From the NCBI GenBank assembly GCA_016222825.1, contig JACRQF010000007.1, positions 1 to 64,000 of the forward strand: a stretch of 64,000 nucleotides of DNA. The letters run 5' to 3'. The stretch comes from Verrucomicrobiota bacterium. GTDB lineage: Bacteria; Verrucomicrobiota; Verrucomicrobiia; CAIQCK01. Numbering within the stretch: position 1 is the first letter of the stretch; the number at the start of each line of letters is the position of its first letter. The notes under the pieces are model-generated. The model ran no database searches and had not been told where the DNA came from. It worked only from the letters and a program-made list of their open reading frames with translations. Of this stretch, positions 17,479 to 25,730 are shown piece by piece. The position numbers and the translations under genes were made by a program.

Positions 17479-18171
17479 CTACCTCTGTCCGTAATACGCG
17501 CCCGGGCCGTGCTTCCGCAAGAAATGTTTGTCCAACAGCGCCCGCTGCATCGCGCCAGCACGCGGGTTCACGCGCATCGTCTCGCTCGCCAGCCGCGCCA
17601 GATACTCCAGCACGACGGCGTTCTCAACCGCCTTCGCCGCGTTCTTGCCCCAAGCAAACGGCCCATGACTCGCCACCAGCGCGCCGGGAAACGCCAGCGG
17701 ATCGAGTTTGCGAAATCGCCCAACGATGACGTTGCCCGTCTCGGCCTCGTAGTCACCCTTGATCTCCTTCGGCATCATCGCTCGCGTGCAAGGCACCGGC
17801 CCGTGGAAGTAATCGGCGTGTGTCGTGCCGAGCGCCGGAATCTCGCGTCTCGCCTGCGCCCAAGCTGTCGCGAAAAGGCTATGCGTGTGAACGATGCCGC
17901 CGATCTCCTTGAACGCGCGGTAAAGCACGAGATGCGTTGGCGTGTCCGAACTGGGCCGAAGCTCGCCTTCGACGATCTTGCCACTGTCCAGCGCAACGAC
18001 GACCATGTGCTCCGGCTTCATGACATCGTAGCTGACGCCGGACGGCTTGATAACAACGCGGCCGCTGGCGCGGTCAATCCCGCTGACATTGCCGAAGGTC
18101 TGGATGACCAGACCTTCTTTGACGAGGTCAAGGTTGGCCTTGCAGACCTGTTGTTTCAGTTCCTCAAGCAT
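17479..18171 (-). CDS. araD: L-ribulose-5-phosphate 4-epimerase
   Basis: 230 residues, the usual length. Class II aldolase/epimerase fold: LVIQTFGNVSGIDRASG, VIKPSGVSYD, zinc-binding histidines in GGIVHTHSLFATAWAQA and LVASHGPFAWG, and the C-terminal MQRALLDKHFLRKHGPGAYYGQ that marks AraD. It converts L-ribulose-5-phosphate to D-xylulose-5-phosphate in the cytoplasm. It starts 2 bp after the ribulokinase gene ends, so the two are probably translationally coupled. Confidence 0.93.
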   Translation of the reverse strand: MLEELKQQVCKANLDLVKEGLVIQTFGNVSGIDRASGRVVIKPSGVSYDVMKPEHMVVVALDSGKIVEGELRPSSDTPTHLVLYRAFKEIGGIVHTHSLFATAWAQARREIPALGTTHADYFHGPVPCTRAMMPKEIKGDYEAETGNVIVGRFRKLDPLAFPGALVASHGPFAWGKNAAKAVENAVVLEYLARLASETMRVNPRAGAMQRALLDKHFLRKHGPGAYYGQR

Positions 18172-18173
18172 GA

Positions 18174-19847
18174 TTACTTCCGGACGCGACCACGAACCTC
18201 AATGAGCTGCTTCATTACGTCGAACAGGTTGCCGTTCCAGTCTTTCGTGCCGAGCGCGTCGTGCAGCTTGCGATAGAGGACGTAAAGTTCCTTGTAAACC
18301 GCGTGCGCTTCCGCCTTCGGCTGGAAAACGCGTGGCTTGATGCCGGTCATCGCCTTCTGCGCGCTGGCATAGTCGGGATACGCGCCCGCGACAACCGCGC
18401 CGGCGATTGCCGCGCCGAGTGCGCAGGTCTGTGCAGAGCGGCTGACTTTCATCGGGCGGCCGGTCACGTCGGCGTAGATTTGCATCACGAGCGGGTTCTT
18501 CTCGGCGATGCCTCCGCAGTTAACGATTTGTTCAACCTTCACACCGTATTCCTCGAAGCGGTTGATGATTGTCATCGCGCCGAACGCCGTCGCCTCAATG
18601 AGCGCGCGGTAAATCTCCGCCGGCGTCGTATAGAGCGTCTGGCCGAGCAACAGGCCCGTGAGCCGCTGGTCCACGAGGATGGTGCGGTTGCCGTTGTTCC
18701 AATCGAGCGCGAGCAGTCCGCTTTCGCCGGGCTTGAGCTTCGCCGCGCCGGCGGTCAGCGCCTCGTGCGAGCCGGCTTTGCCCATCGGCTGGATGTAGTT
18801 GACGAACCAGTTGAAGATGTCGCCCACGGCCGACTGGCCCGCTTCGAGGCCGTAGAAGCCCGGCAGGATGCTGCCATTGACGATGCCGCAGAGGCCGGGA
18901 ACGTCGGCGAGTTGCTGGCCGACCGGCACGACCATCATGTCGCAGGTGCTCGTGCCGATGATCTTCACCAGCGTGCCCGGCGCGATGCCGGAACCGACGC
19001 CGCCGAGGTGTGCGTCGAACGCCCCGACCGCCACGGGGATGCCCGCGGGCAGGCCGGTGCGCTTGGCCCATTCGGCAGTGAGCTTGCCGACGGCGCGGTC
19101 AATCGCGTGCGCCTTCGCGCAAAGCCGCGAGCGGAGCGCGCCGAGCTTCGGGTCGAGTTGGCCGAGGAACTCCGCATCGGGATAGCCGCCCCACGTGTCG
19201 TTATACATCGCCTTGTGGCCTGCGGCACAGACGCCGACGACCAGCTTGTCCGGAGCTTCGGTGCCGGTGAGCATCGCGGGAATCCAGTCGGCGCATTCGA
19301 CCCACGTGTGCGCGGCGTCGAACACCTCCGGCGCACTGCGCAGGCAGTGGAGAATCTTGCTGAAGAACCATTCGCTGGAATAGGTGCCGCCGCACTTCGC
19401 CAAATACTGCGGGCGAATCTTCTTCGCCAGCTCGGTGATCTCGGCGGCCTCGGCGACGCCCGTGTGGTCCTTCCACAGCCACGCCATCGCAGCGGGGTTC
19501 TTGGCGAACTTCTTGTCGAACGCGAGCGGGATGCCATTTCCGTCCACGGGCAATGGCGTGCTGCCGGTGGTGTCCACGCCGATGCCGATCACGTCAGCGG
19601 CGTTGAAACCGCGCACGGTTTTCTTCGCGAGCGCGAGAGCCTTCTTCACTGTGATCTCCGCGCCTTCGAGATAGTCGGCGGGATGCTGGCGCGCTAGGTT
19701 CGGGTCGCGCGCGAGGATGACGCCGTGGTGGCCGTGGGCGTATTCCCAGACCGCCGTGGCGACTTCCTTGCCGTTGGCGACGTTGACGATGAGGGTGCGC
19801 ACCGAGTTGGTGCCGTAGTCGAGTCCGATGGCGAATTTGGCGCTCAT
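18174..19847 (-). CDS. araB: Ribulokinase
   Basis: 557 residues, typical of AraB in the FGGY carbohydrate kinase family. N-terminal phosphate-binding motif AIGLDYGTNSVRTLIV, then GIGVDTTGSTPLPVDGNG, VAVGAFDAHLGGVGSGI and the late TCALGAAIAGAVVAGAY. It phosphorylates L-ribulose with ATP. It lies between the zinc alcohol dehydrogenase and araD in a tight minus-strand run. Confidence 0.93.
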   Translation of the reverse strand: MSAKFAIGLDYGTNSVRTLIVNVANGKEVATAVWEYAHGHHGVILARDPNLARQHPADYLEGAEITVKKALALAKKTVRGFNAADVIGIGVDTTGSTPLPVDGNGIPLAFDKKFAKNPAAMAWLWKDHTGVAEAAEITELAKKIRPQYLAKCGGTYSSEWFFSKILHCLRSAPEVFDAAHTWVECADWIPAMLTGTEAPDKLVVGVCAAGHKAMYNDTWGGYPDAEFLGQLDPKLGALRSRLCAKAHAIDRAVGKLTAEWAKRTGLPAGIPVAVGAFDAHLGGVGSGIAPGTLVKIIGTSTCDMMVVPVGQQLADVPGLCGIVNGSILPGFYGLEAGQSAVGDIFNWFVNYIQPMGKAGSHEALTAGAAKLKPGESGLLALDWNNGNRTILVDQRLTGLLLGQTLYTTPAEIYRALIEATAFGAMTIINRFEEYGVKVEQIVNCGGIAEKNPLVMQIYADVTGRPMKVSRSAQTCALGAAIAGAVVAGAYPDYASAQKAMTGIKPRVFQPKAEAHAVYKELYVLYRKLHDALGTKDWNGNLFDVMKQLIEVRGRVRK

Positions 19848-19859
19848 AGAATGCTCCGT

Positions 19860-20936
19860 TTAACTGTTGATGATAACTTTGACAACCTTGTCCTTGTAAG
19901 CCGTGTTGAGGGTGAATGCTTCCGCGATGCGCTTGAGCGGGAAGCGATGGCTGACGAGTCCGTGCAAATCCACACGGCCCTGCTCGGCCAGCCGGATCGC
20001 GCGCGGGTAGGCGTGCTTCATGCGGCGGCTCATGATGATGGTCAGCCCTTTGCGCCGGGCGTTGGAGTGTTTCAGCGAGAACTGGTCGCTGCCCGGAATG
20101 CCAACGAGCACCAGCCGTCCTCCCAGCCGTGCCATCTCTGCGGCTTGCTCGACGGAATGATCCGCCCACGCGGCTTCGATGGCGACGTCCACGCCACGCC
20201 CGCGCGTCTCGGCCGTCACGCGCTTAACCGCGTCTTCCTTCTCGCTGTTGATCGGGATGCCTCCCCACTTCTGCGCGAGTTTGAGCCGCCACGGCAGCTT
20301 GTCGGTGATAAAAACCGGCTCGGTGCCCGCAAGCTTCGCGAGTTGGAGAATAAGCAAGCCGATGGGGCCGGCACCGATGATGGCGACGCTGTAGCCGACG
20401 CGGAGCTTGGAGAAATCCACCGCGTGCATCGCCACGCCGAGCGGCTCCAACAACGCAGCCTCCTCATCATCAATACTCTTCGGCACGGGAAAACAACTGC
20501 GCGCGGGCATGTGCATCCATTCACAAAAACTGCCGCCGTAGGGATAGTTCCCGCAGAACGCCAGCCGGCAACAAAGATTCGGGTGGCCGTGCTCACAGAG
20601 TTCGCAGCGATGGCACGGCTGCGCGGGGTCCACGGCCACGCGCATGCCGGGTTTGAGCGGCTCGCCGTTCCCGTCGAGCAAACCCCGCCCGATCGCTTCA
20701 ACGACTGCGGCAAACTCATGTCCGAGAACCAGCGGCCCCTCAAGCGGCGTGTCGCCGATGCGGGCGTCGAGATAGGAGTGCAGGTCGCTGCCGCACATGC
20801 CCGTGCAGCGCACGCGCAGCAACGCCTGGCCGCGTCCCGGCGGGCCGGGATGCGTTATGCGTTCGAGGCGCAGGTCGCGCGGGCCATGCAACCGCGCGGC
20901 GAGCATCGTCGCGGGAGTTTTTCGGGCGGTGGCCAC
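19860..20936 (-). CDS. Zinc-dependent alcohol/polyol dehydrogenase
   Basis: 358 residues of the MDR family. Catalytic zinc region MCGSDLHSY and [10 protein letters not shown]. Structural zinc loop with four cysteines in [18 protein letters not shown]-binding [13 protein letters not shown]. Sorbitol or xylitol dehydrogenase-like proteins look alike. Placed between the isomerase and ribulokinase genes, it may link another polyol or pentose into the same pathway; the substrate is unknown. It starts after a 3-bp gap behind the isomerase. Confidence 0.88.
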   Translation of the reverse strand: MATARKTPATMLAARLHGPRDLRLERITHPGPPGRGQALLRVRCTGMCGSDLHSYLDARIGDTPLEGPLVLGHEFAAVVEAIGRGLLDGNGEPLKPGMRVAVDPAQPCHRCELCEHGHPNLCCRLAFCGNYPYGGSFCEWMHMPARSCFPVPKSIDDEEAALLEPLGVAMHAVDFSKLRVGYSVAIIGAGPIGLLILQLAKLAGTEPVFITDKLPWRLKLAQKWGGIPINSEKEDAVKRVTAETRGRGVDVAIEAAWADHSVEQAAEMARLGGRLVLVGIPGSDQFSLKHSNARRKGLTIIMSRRMKHAYPRAIRLAEQGRVDLHGLVSHRFPLKRIAEAFTLNTAYKDKVVKVIINS

Positions 20937-20939
20937 GGG

Positions 20940-22376
20940 TTATTGGTGGAGGTAAACGTCCCAGCCGAGATACTTCGTCAACGCTTCCTTCACACCGGCG
21001 GCGACGTGCGTCGGGTTGACAGCAACATGGTGCTCGTAGCCGTTGTCGCAGATGTGCGCGAGCAGTTTCTGGAAGTTTGGAATGCGGACGACGCCGTAGC
21101 CGCCGAAGGTCTTCAGCGGATCGTCGGTGAACTCGCCTTCGCCGACATAGGCGCGGATTTTGCCCGCCGCGTCATCGGTCGTGAAGCGCAAGTAAGTCAT
21201 CGGCGCGGCTTTCACGCGGCCGACGACGGTGCCGTAGGTGTTCTCCTTGCCGACGGTCCCGGCGATGATCTCGTGCCAGTCCATCTTCGGCTTGTCCTCG
21301 CCAGTGTCGGCGAAGATGTCCTTCGGCAGATTGCTGCAATGGAACACGACGCCCTTGTCGGGATCGTCGGCGTAGTTGTTGTTCCAATCCACAAGCGCGC
21401 TGGGCCGACCGCTGGCCTGCGCCAACGCATGCATCGCCACGCAGCCCATCACGTCCACCTCGCACGCGCTGGACGACAGCATGTTGCTCATCATGCTCAT
21501 CACCGTGCAAGGCACGACACCGAAGAACTCCTCAATCGCTGTCCAGCACTGCATGGCGGTGGCGTTCAGGTGCGTGCGCTTCATCCAGCCGTCCACCGCG
21601 ACGCCGAACTTCGCCATCTTCAGCAACGAGGCGGGCGGAATGCCATCGGTGGAGACATATTCGCTCATCGCGGCAAGCTTCGCCTTCACAGCGCGGTCCT
21701 TGTCAGCCAGCTTGCTGACCCAGCCGAGCATTTCGTAGAGGTCGAGCGTCTCGATGCTGACGCCGGCAGCTTCAAGCAGTTTCTCGCTGTAGCGGACGGT
21801 GTTGAACGCGACCGGCCGCGTGCCGAGCGCGCCGATGCGCAGGCCGCGCAGTGCGCGGAGGACGCGACAGGTGACCGCAAAGTCGGCCAGATCCTGCGCG
21901 AAGTTCTCGCTCGTCGGGCTGCATGTGTGTAGGCGCGTGAGCGTAAATGGAATGCCGTATTGCTTGAGGTTGTTGGTGACTGACATCTTGCCGCAGAAGC
22001 TGTCACGGCGGTTGCCCATGCGCATCTTGTCGGCGTCGTCGGCGTAAGCGTGGACCAGCACCGGCACGCGCAGGCCGGACCAACGAAGCGCATTGGCGAT
22101 GGCGCGCTCGTCGCCGAAGTTCGGCAGCGTGATGATGATGCCGTCAATCTTCTGGCGGTTGGCGTCGAAGAGTTCGGCGCAGAGCTTCGCCTCCTCAAAA
22201 CTTTCGATGCTGCCGAAGCGCGTGGCCTTGGCACCGAGCGTGACGACCTTGAAGCCGGCTTTCGCCAGCACATCGAGCATGGTGGTGCGGCCCTTCTCGC
22301 AAAGCTGCGCCGGGAAGAAGCCGCGGTTGCCGACGATGAGGCCGATGGTGACGGGTTTGATGGTGGCAGGTTTCAT
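20940..22376 (-). CDS. L-fucose/L-arabinose isomerase family protein
   Basis: 478 residues from the ATG at 22376, with AAGGA before it. An N-terminal Rossmann-like part (TIGLIVGNRGFFPAQLCE, IDGIIITLPNFGDERA) precedes a fucose isomerase C-terminal domain, with SALVDWNNNYADDPD, VFHCSNLPKD and late YEHHVAVNPTHVAAG residues likely to bind metal. The protein is not a classical AraA. Because it heads an operon with araB and araD and no other isomerase is present, it is the best candidate to make L-ribulose from L-arabinose. This is inferred from context. Confidence 0.8.
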   Translation of the reverse strand: MKPATIKPVTIGLIVGNRGFFPAQLCEKGRTTMLDVLAKAGFKVVTLGAKATRFGSIESFEEAKLCAELFDANRQKIDGIIITLPNFGDERAIANALRWSGLRVPVLVHAYADDADKMRMGNRRDSFCGKMSVTNNLKQYGIPFTLTRLHTCSPTSENFAQDLADFAVTCRVLRALRGLRIGALGTRPVAFNTVRYSEKLLEAAGVSIETLDLYEMLGWVSKLADKDRAVKAKLAAMSEYVSTDGIPPASLLKMAKFGVAVDGWMKRTHLNATAMQCWTAIEEFFGVVPCTVMSMMSNMLSSSACEVDVMGCVAMHALAQASGRPSALVDWNNNYADDPDKGVVFHCSNLPKDIFADTGEDKPKMDWHEIIAGTVGKENTYGTVVGRVKAAPMTYLRFTTDDAAGKIRAYVGEGEFTDDPLKTFGGYGVVRIPNFQKLLAHICDNGYEHHVAVNPTHVAAGVKEALTKYLGWDVYLHQ

Positions 22377-22433
22377 GACGTTATCCTTGGTTGTTGTTAA
22401 AGTCCGCGACGGCGCAATTGAATCGAGACGCGG

Positions 22434-22461
22434 ATTATAGTTGACGCCGCTTCCACGACAA
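22434..22461 (-). promoter_or_regulatory. Sigma-70-like promoter of the pentose operon
   Basis: On the minus strand a perfect -10 TATAAT (complement of 22434-22439) lies 16 bp from a -35-like TTGTCG (complement of 22456-22461). It is about 60 bp before the isomerase ATG at 22376, with a Shine-Dalgarno AAGGA just before that start. The divergent ankyrin gene starts at 22496. The XylR-type regulator probably binds near here, but I could not identify its site. Confidence 0.6.
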
Positions 22462-22495
22462 CGCCAGATTGCGTTCCAGTTCAACCTTTTTGCGA

Positions 22496-23491
22496 ATGAA
22501 GCGCCTCATCAAAACTCTGATGACACTGGCAGGCGGAGTGATTTGTGCTACAGGATGGGCGGGAGAACTTCATTATGCCGCAGCCTCCGGCAATGTGGCG
22601 AAGATGAAGCTATTGTTGGCAAACAACCCGAAGCTCGCGAATGAGAATTGCGAAGATTTTGGCAGCCCGCTCCATCAAGCAATTCGTTTTGGGAAGAAAG
22701 AAGCTGCCACCTTCCTGCTTCTGAACAAAGCTGACGCCAACGCTAGAGACACATCAGGGTTCGCACCCTTGCATTGGGTGAGCATTGACGGTCTTCATCG
22801 GGACATCGGCAAGGAACTCGTAGAATTGCTGTTGACCCACAATGCCGACATCAACGTGAAAAGCCGCGCGGGAGGGGGAACGCCGTTGCACCTAGCAGTG
22901 AGCGAAGAAAACTTTGTCGTAGCGGAAACGCTCCTGGCACACAAAGCAGATGTGAATGCCAGGGACAACTATGGTGAGAGGCCGCTTGACAGGGCAACGA
23001 GGAATGCGGGTCTGAATCCGAAGATGGTTGAGCTTCTTCGCAAATACGGCGCGATGAAGGGAGCGGGGGCAATCCATCGTGCGGTGGATTTCGGTGACGC
23101 AGCCGAAGTAAAGCGATTGTTGGCCGAACAACCGGATGTTGTGAACGAGAAATCTCCTCGGACTAAAGAGGGTGTCATGCCCATCCAAGTGGCCGTCATC
23201 GCCCGGCACAATGAGATTCTGGAGTTGCTACTGGCCCGTAATGCCGATGTAAACGCCAAGGACGATATCGGCCTCACTGCCCTTCACTGGGCGGCAAGAT
23301 GGAGAAACAAGGGCGCTGCAAGACTCCTGCTTGCCAACAAGGCCGACGTCAACGCCAAAGACAATTATGGTCACACGCCAGTAGATGCCGCTGAACAAAA
23401 CCAGAACACTGAGATCGCCGCTCTCCTTCGCTCTCATGGCGGCAAGAGTGGGAAGGAGTTGGGCGGTGCCGGCCCTGCACAAACGAAGTAG
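22496..23491 (+). CDS. Exported ankyrin repeat protein
   Basis: 331 residues from the ATG at 22496. Signal peptide MKRLIKTLMTLAGGVICATG, then about 8 ankyrin repeats, e.g. GSPLHQAIRFGKKEAATFLL, TPLHLAVSEENFVVAETLLA and TALHWAARWRNKGAARLLLA, each followed by NKADVNAKD-type loops. The repeats mediate protein-protein contacts; the partner is unknown. Base composition is lower in GC than the sugar operon beside it. It is divergent from the pentose operon and shares the 120-bp upstream region with it. Confidence 0.85.
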   Translation: MKRLIKTLMTLAGGVICATGWAGELHYAAASGNVAKMKLLLANNPKLANENCEDFGSPLHQAIRFGKKEAATFLLLNKADANARDTSGFAPLHWVSIDGLHRDIGKELVELLLTHNADINVKSRAGGGTPLHLAVSEENFVVAETLLAHKADVNARDNYGERPLDRATRNAGLNPKMVELLRKYGAMKGAGAIHRAVDFGDAAEVKRLLAEQPDVVNEKSPRTKEGVMPIQVAVIARHNEILELLLARNADVNAKDDIGLTALHWAARWRNKGAARLLLANKADVNAKDNYGHTPVDAAEQNQNTEIAALLRSHGGKSGKELGGAGPAQTK

Positions 23492-23545
23492 CGGGACATT
23501 GCTTCCTAACTCTCATCTTTCGCGTCACGGAGTGACGCGACTACG

Positions 23546-24694
23546 ATGCCCATGATTCCCAAAGTCATCCTCCTGATCGAGTCCTCGCGGGCCTCGGGGC
23601 GGAGCTTGCTGCGCGGCGTCGCCAAATACGCGCGGCATCACGGGCCGTGGGCGTTCTATTGGGAGCCGCGCGGCTTGGAGAAAGTCTGGTCGCGCCTGAA
23701 GCGGCTTCACGCCGACGGCATCATCCTGCGCGATGTCGAGAAGGTGGATGAAGTAATCCGTTGTGGGTTGCCGGCCATCGTCGTGGGCCACCGCAAACAG
23801 GCCGTGCCCGGCGTCGCCAACGTCATGACCGACTCGCCCCGCATCGGCACGATGGCCGCCGACCACCTGCTCGATTGCGGCTTCCGCCACTTCGCCTACT
23901 GCGGCTTCGACGGCATCCCGTGGTCCGACATCCGTGGGCGCAACTTCGCCGTCCGCGTCGCCGCAGCCGGTTTCTCGGTTCACTTCCATCGCCAACGCCG
24001 CCGCGCTGCCGCGCATTCAAGCGACGGCCAAGAGCAGTTCCTCGCCGCATGGCTCCGCTCGCTGCCGAAACCTCTCGGCCTCATGGCCTGCAACGACGAC
24101 CGCGGCCAGCACGTCATCGAGGCGTGCAAACTCGCCGGCCTGCGCGTGCCCGACGAGGTCGCCGTCATCGGCGCCGACAACGACGAACTGGTCTGCGAAC
24201 TCTCCGACCCGCCGATGTCCAGCGTGGCGGTCAACTTCGAGCGCGCTGGCTACGAGAGCGCGGAACTTCTCGCGAAGCTTATGGGCGGCAAACGCTCCGC
24301 CAGCAAGGAGATCGTCGTCCGCCCCACCCACGTTGTCGCGCGCCAATCCACGAACATCCTCGCCATCGAAGACGCCCACGTGGCCAAGGCCCTGCGCTTC
24401 ATCCGCCTCCACGGGCGCGAAGCGATCCAGGTCGGCGACGTGGTGGCCGCCTCCGGCCTCTCCCGCCGCGTGCTGGAAAAGCGGTTCCGCAGGCAACTCG
24501 ACCGCTCCGTCCTCAGCGAAATCCGCCGCGTCCGCGTCGCGCAGATTTGCCGCCTGCTGGCCGAGACCAACCTCTCTGTCTCCCAAGTCGCCGACTCCCT
24601 CGGCTACACGAGCATCGAGCACATCGCCCGCTACTTCCGCTCCGAGATGAAAATGAGTCCCCTCGCCTATCGCCGGCAGCACGGACATAAGTGA
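23546..24694 (+). CDS. XylR-type transcriptional regulator (LacI-like sensor plus AraC HTH)
   Basis: 382 residues. The N-terminal ~280 residues form a LacI-type periplasmic-binding sensor domain (VILLIESSRASGRSLLRGVA, ADGIILRDVEKVDE, MACNDDRGQHVIEACKLAG, VPDEVAVIGADNDELVCEL). The C-terminal ~100 residues are an AraC double HTH (VGDVVAASGLSRRVLEKRFR, SVSQVADSLGYTSIEHIARY). This is the XylR family, which controls pentose genes in many bacteria. It is located next to the araBD-type operon, so it is the likely regulator, with the operator probably in 22377-22495. Confidence 0.85.
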   Translation: MPMIPKVILLIESSRASGRSLLRGVAKYARHHGPWAFYWEPRGLEKVWSRLKRLHADGIILRDVEKVDEVIRCGLPAIVVGHRKQAVPGVANVMTDSPRIGTMAADHLLDCGFRHFAYCGFDGIPWSDIRGRNFAVRVAAAGFSVHFHRQRRRAAAHSSDGQEQFLAAWLRSLPKPLGLMACNDDRGQHVIEACKLAGLRVPDEVAVIGADNDELVCELSDPPMSSVAVNFERAGYESAELLAKLMGGKRSASKEIVVRPTHVVARQSTNILAIEDAHVAKALRFIRLHGREAIQVGDVVAASGLSRRVLEKRFRRQLDRSVLSEIRRVRVAQICRLLAETNLSVSQVADSLGYTSIEHIARYFRSEMKMSPLAYRRQHGHK

Positions 24695-24719
24695 CAGCAA
24701 CGTCTGTGGAATTCGCCAA

Positions 24720-24812
24720 CCTCCTTTGCCTCTGCGCGCCTCAGCGTCCTCCGCGTCTCTGCGTTAAAATGGCGGCTTCCAAACGCAGAGGCGTAGAGAA
24801 ACGCAAAGGTGG
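24720..24812. repeat. Imperfect inverted repeat with ctctgcgtt arms
   Basis: The left half has CTTTGCCTCTGCG and CTCTGCGTT. The right half has AACGCAGAGGCG and AACGCAAAGG, so the two halves are partly complementary. It separates the XylR gene from the convergent zinc-ribbon gene, and could serve as a transcription terminator for one or both. Related phrases occur near 6757-6796. Confidence 0.5.
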
Positions 24813-24819
24813 TTTTCGA

Positions 24820-25647
24820 CTACTTCGCAGCGGCTGGAGACGCAGGCGCAGACTCCGGCGTCGGCGCGGGTTTCTTCTTCATCACCGACGAAAAGAAGAA
24901 CTTCTTATAGAAACCGGTCATCTTGGTTTCGTCCTGGCCATCGAAGAACCGCACAGTCACCTTGCCCTCGGCGTGGTCGGGCGGCATGCGGGAGAGAAGA
25001 TGGGACGGCACGCGGACGCCGCACAGCAGCCGCCGCGCCTTGAAGCCCACGCCGCCCGTCTCATACCACGAGAAGTGCGTCGGGTTCACATCGAAGGTGC
25101 TTTCGTAGAGCTTGGTTTCCTTCTCGAACGAGCCGCTTCCCTGGAGGGCCAGCCGCGTGATCTCGCTAACGGTCAGTTTCACGCGCCCGGAGCGCGCGAT
25201 CTCCTTGTCGTTGCTGTCGAGCAACGTGAAGCCGAAGACGTAATCCGGCGGCTGAAACGAGACAATCATCTGGGTGATCTGCGCCGCCGGCTGCGAACTC
25301 TCGACGATCGGCGGCGGCGGCCCCATCTGGGACGAATGCAACACCCAGAAGATGCCGCCGAGCAAGGCGAACGCCGACAGCCCGACCATCGTCATTGCCA
25401 TCCACGACGTCCGCGTTCCGCTGATGCGGCTGATGGCCGCCTCGGCGAACGAGAGACGCTCGTCATCGTCCATGTTCGCCTTGCCGGAACCCTTGCCCGG
25501 GGGACGGACGCGCGGCTTGGCGTTCGGGGACACGGTCAACTGCGCGGGAATGGCCCGGCCGCACTTGTTGCACGTGAGGGCCTTTCCGGCGCGATTGTCG
25601 GGATATTCGTTCTCCGCCTGGCATTTGGGGCAACGCACGCTTGGCAT
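24820..25647 (-). CDS. Zinc-ribbon membrane protein
   Basis: 275 residues from the ATG at 25647. The N terminus is a MJ0042-type zinc ribbon: MPSVRCPKCQAENEYPDNRA then LTCNKCGRAIPA. A hydrophobic segment near residues 82-103 (WMAMTMVGLSAFALLGGIFW) is followed by a soluble C-terminal domain without recognised motifs and an Ala/Pro-rich tail. Probably a single-pass inner membrane protein with the ribbon in the cytoplasm. Function unknown. It is divergent from the UvrD-like helicase gene. Confidence 0.7.
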   Translation of the reverse strand: MPSVRCPKCQAENEYPDNRAGKALTCNKCGRAIPAQLTVSPNAKPRVRPPGKGSGKANMDDDERLSFAEAAISRISGTRTSWMAMTMVGLSAFALLGGIFWVLHSSQMGPPPPIVESSQPAAQITQMIVSFQPPDYVFGFTLLDSNDKEIARSGRVKLTVSEITRLALQGSGSFEKETKLYESTFDVNPTHFSWYETGGVGFKARRLLCGVRVPSHLLSRMPPDHAEGKVTVRFFDGQDETKMTGFYKKFFFSSVMKKKPAPTPESAPASPAAAK

Positions 25648-25730
25648 GACGACGAAAGTTACGCGCGCAACGACGCATCGGCAACCTTTTTGATTGTGGA
25701 AGGTTCCGCGCGTGGCTAGAGATACTCGCA

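Noticed and set aside
18261..22400. Long plus-strand ORFs opposite araB, the dehydrogenase and the isomerase
   Set aside because: High-GC shadow frames of strongly recognisable minus-strand enzymes.
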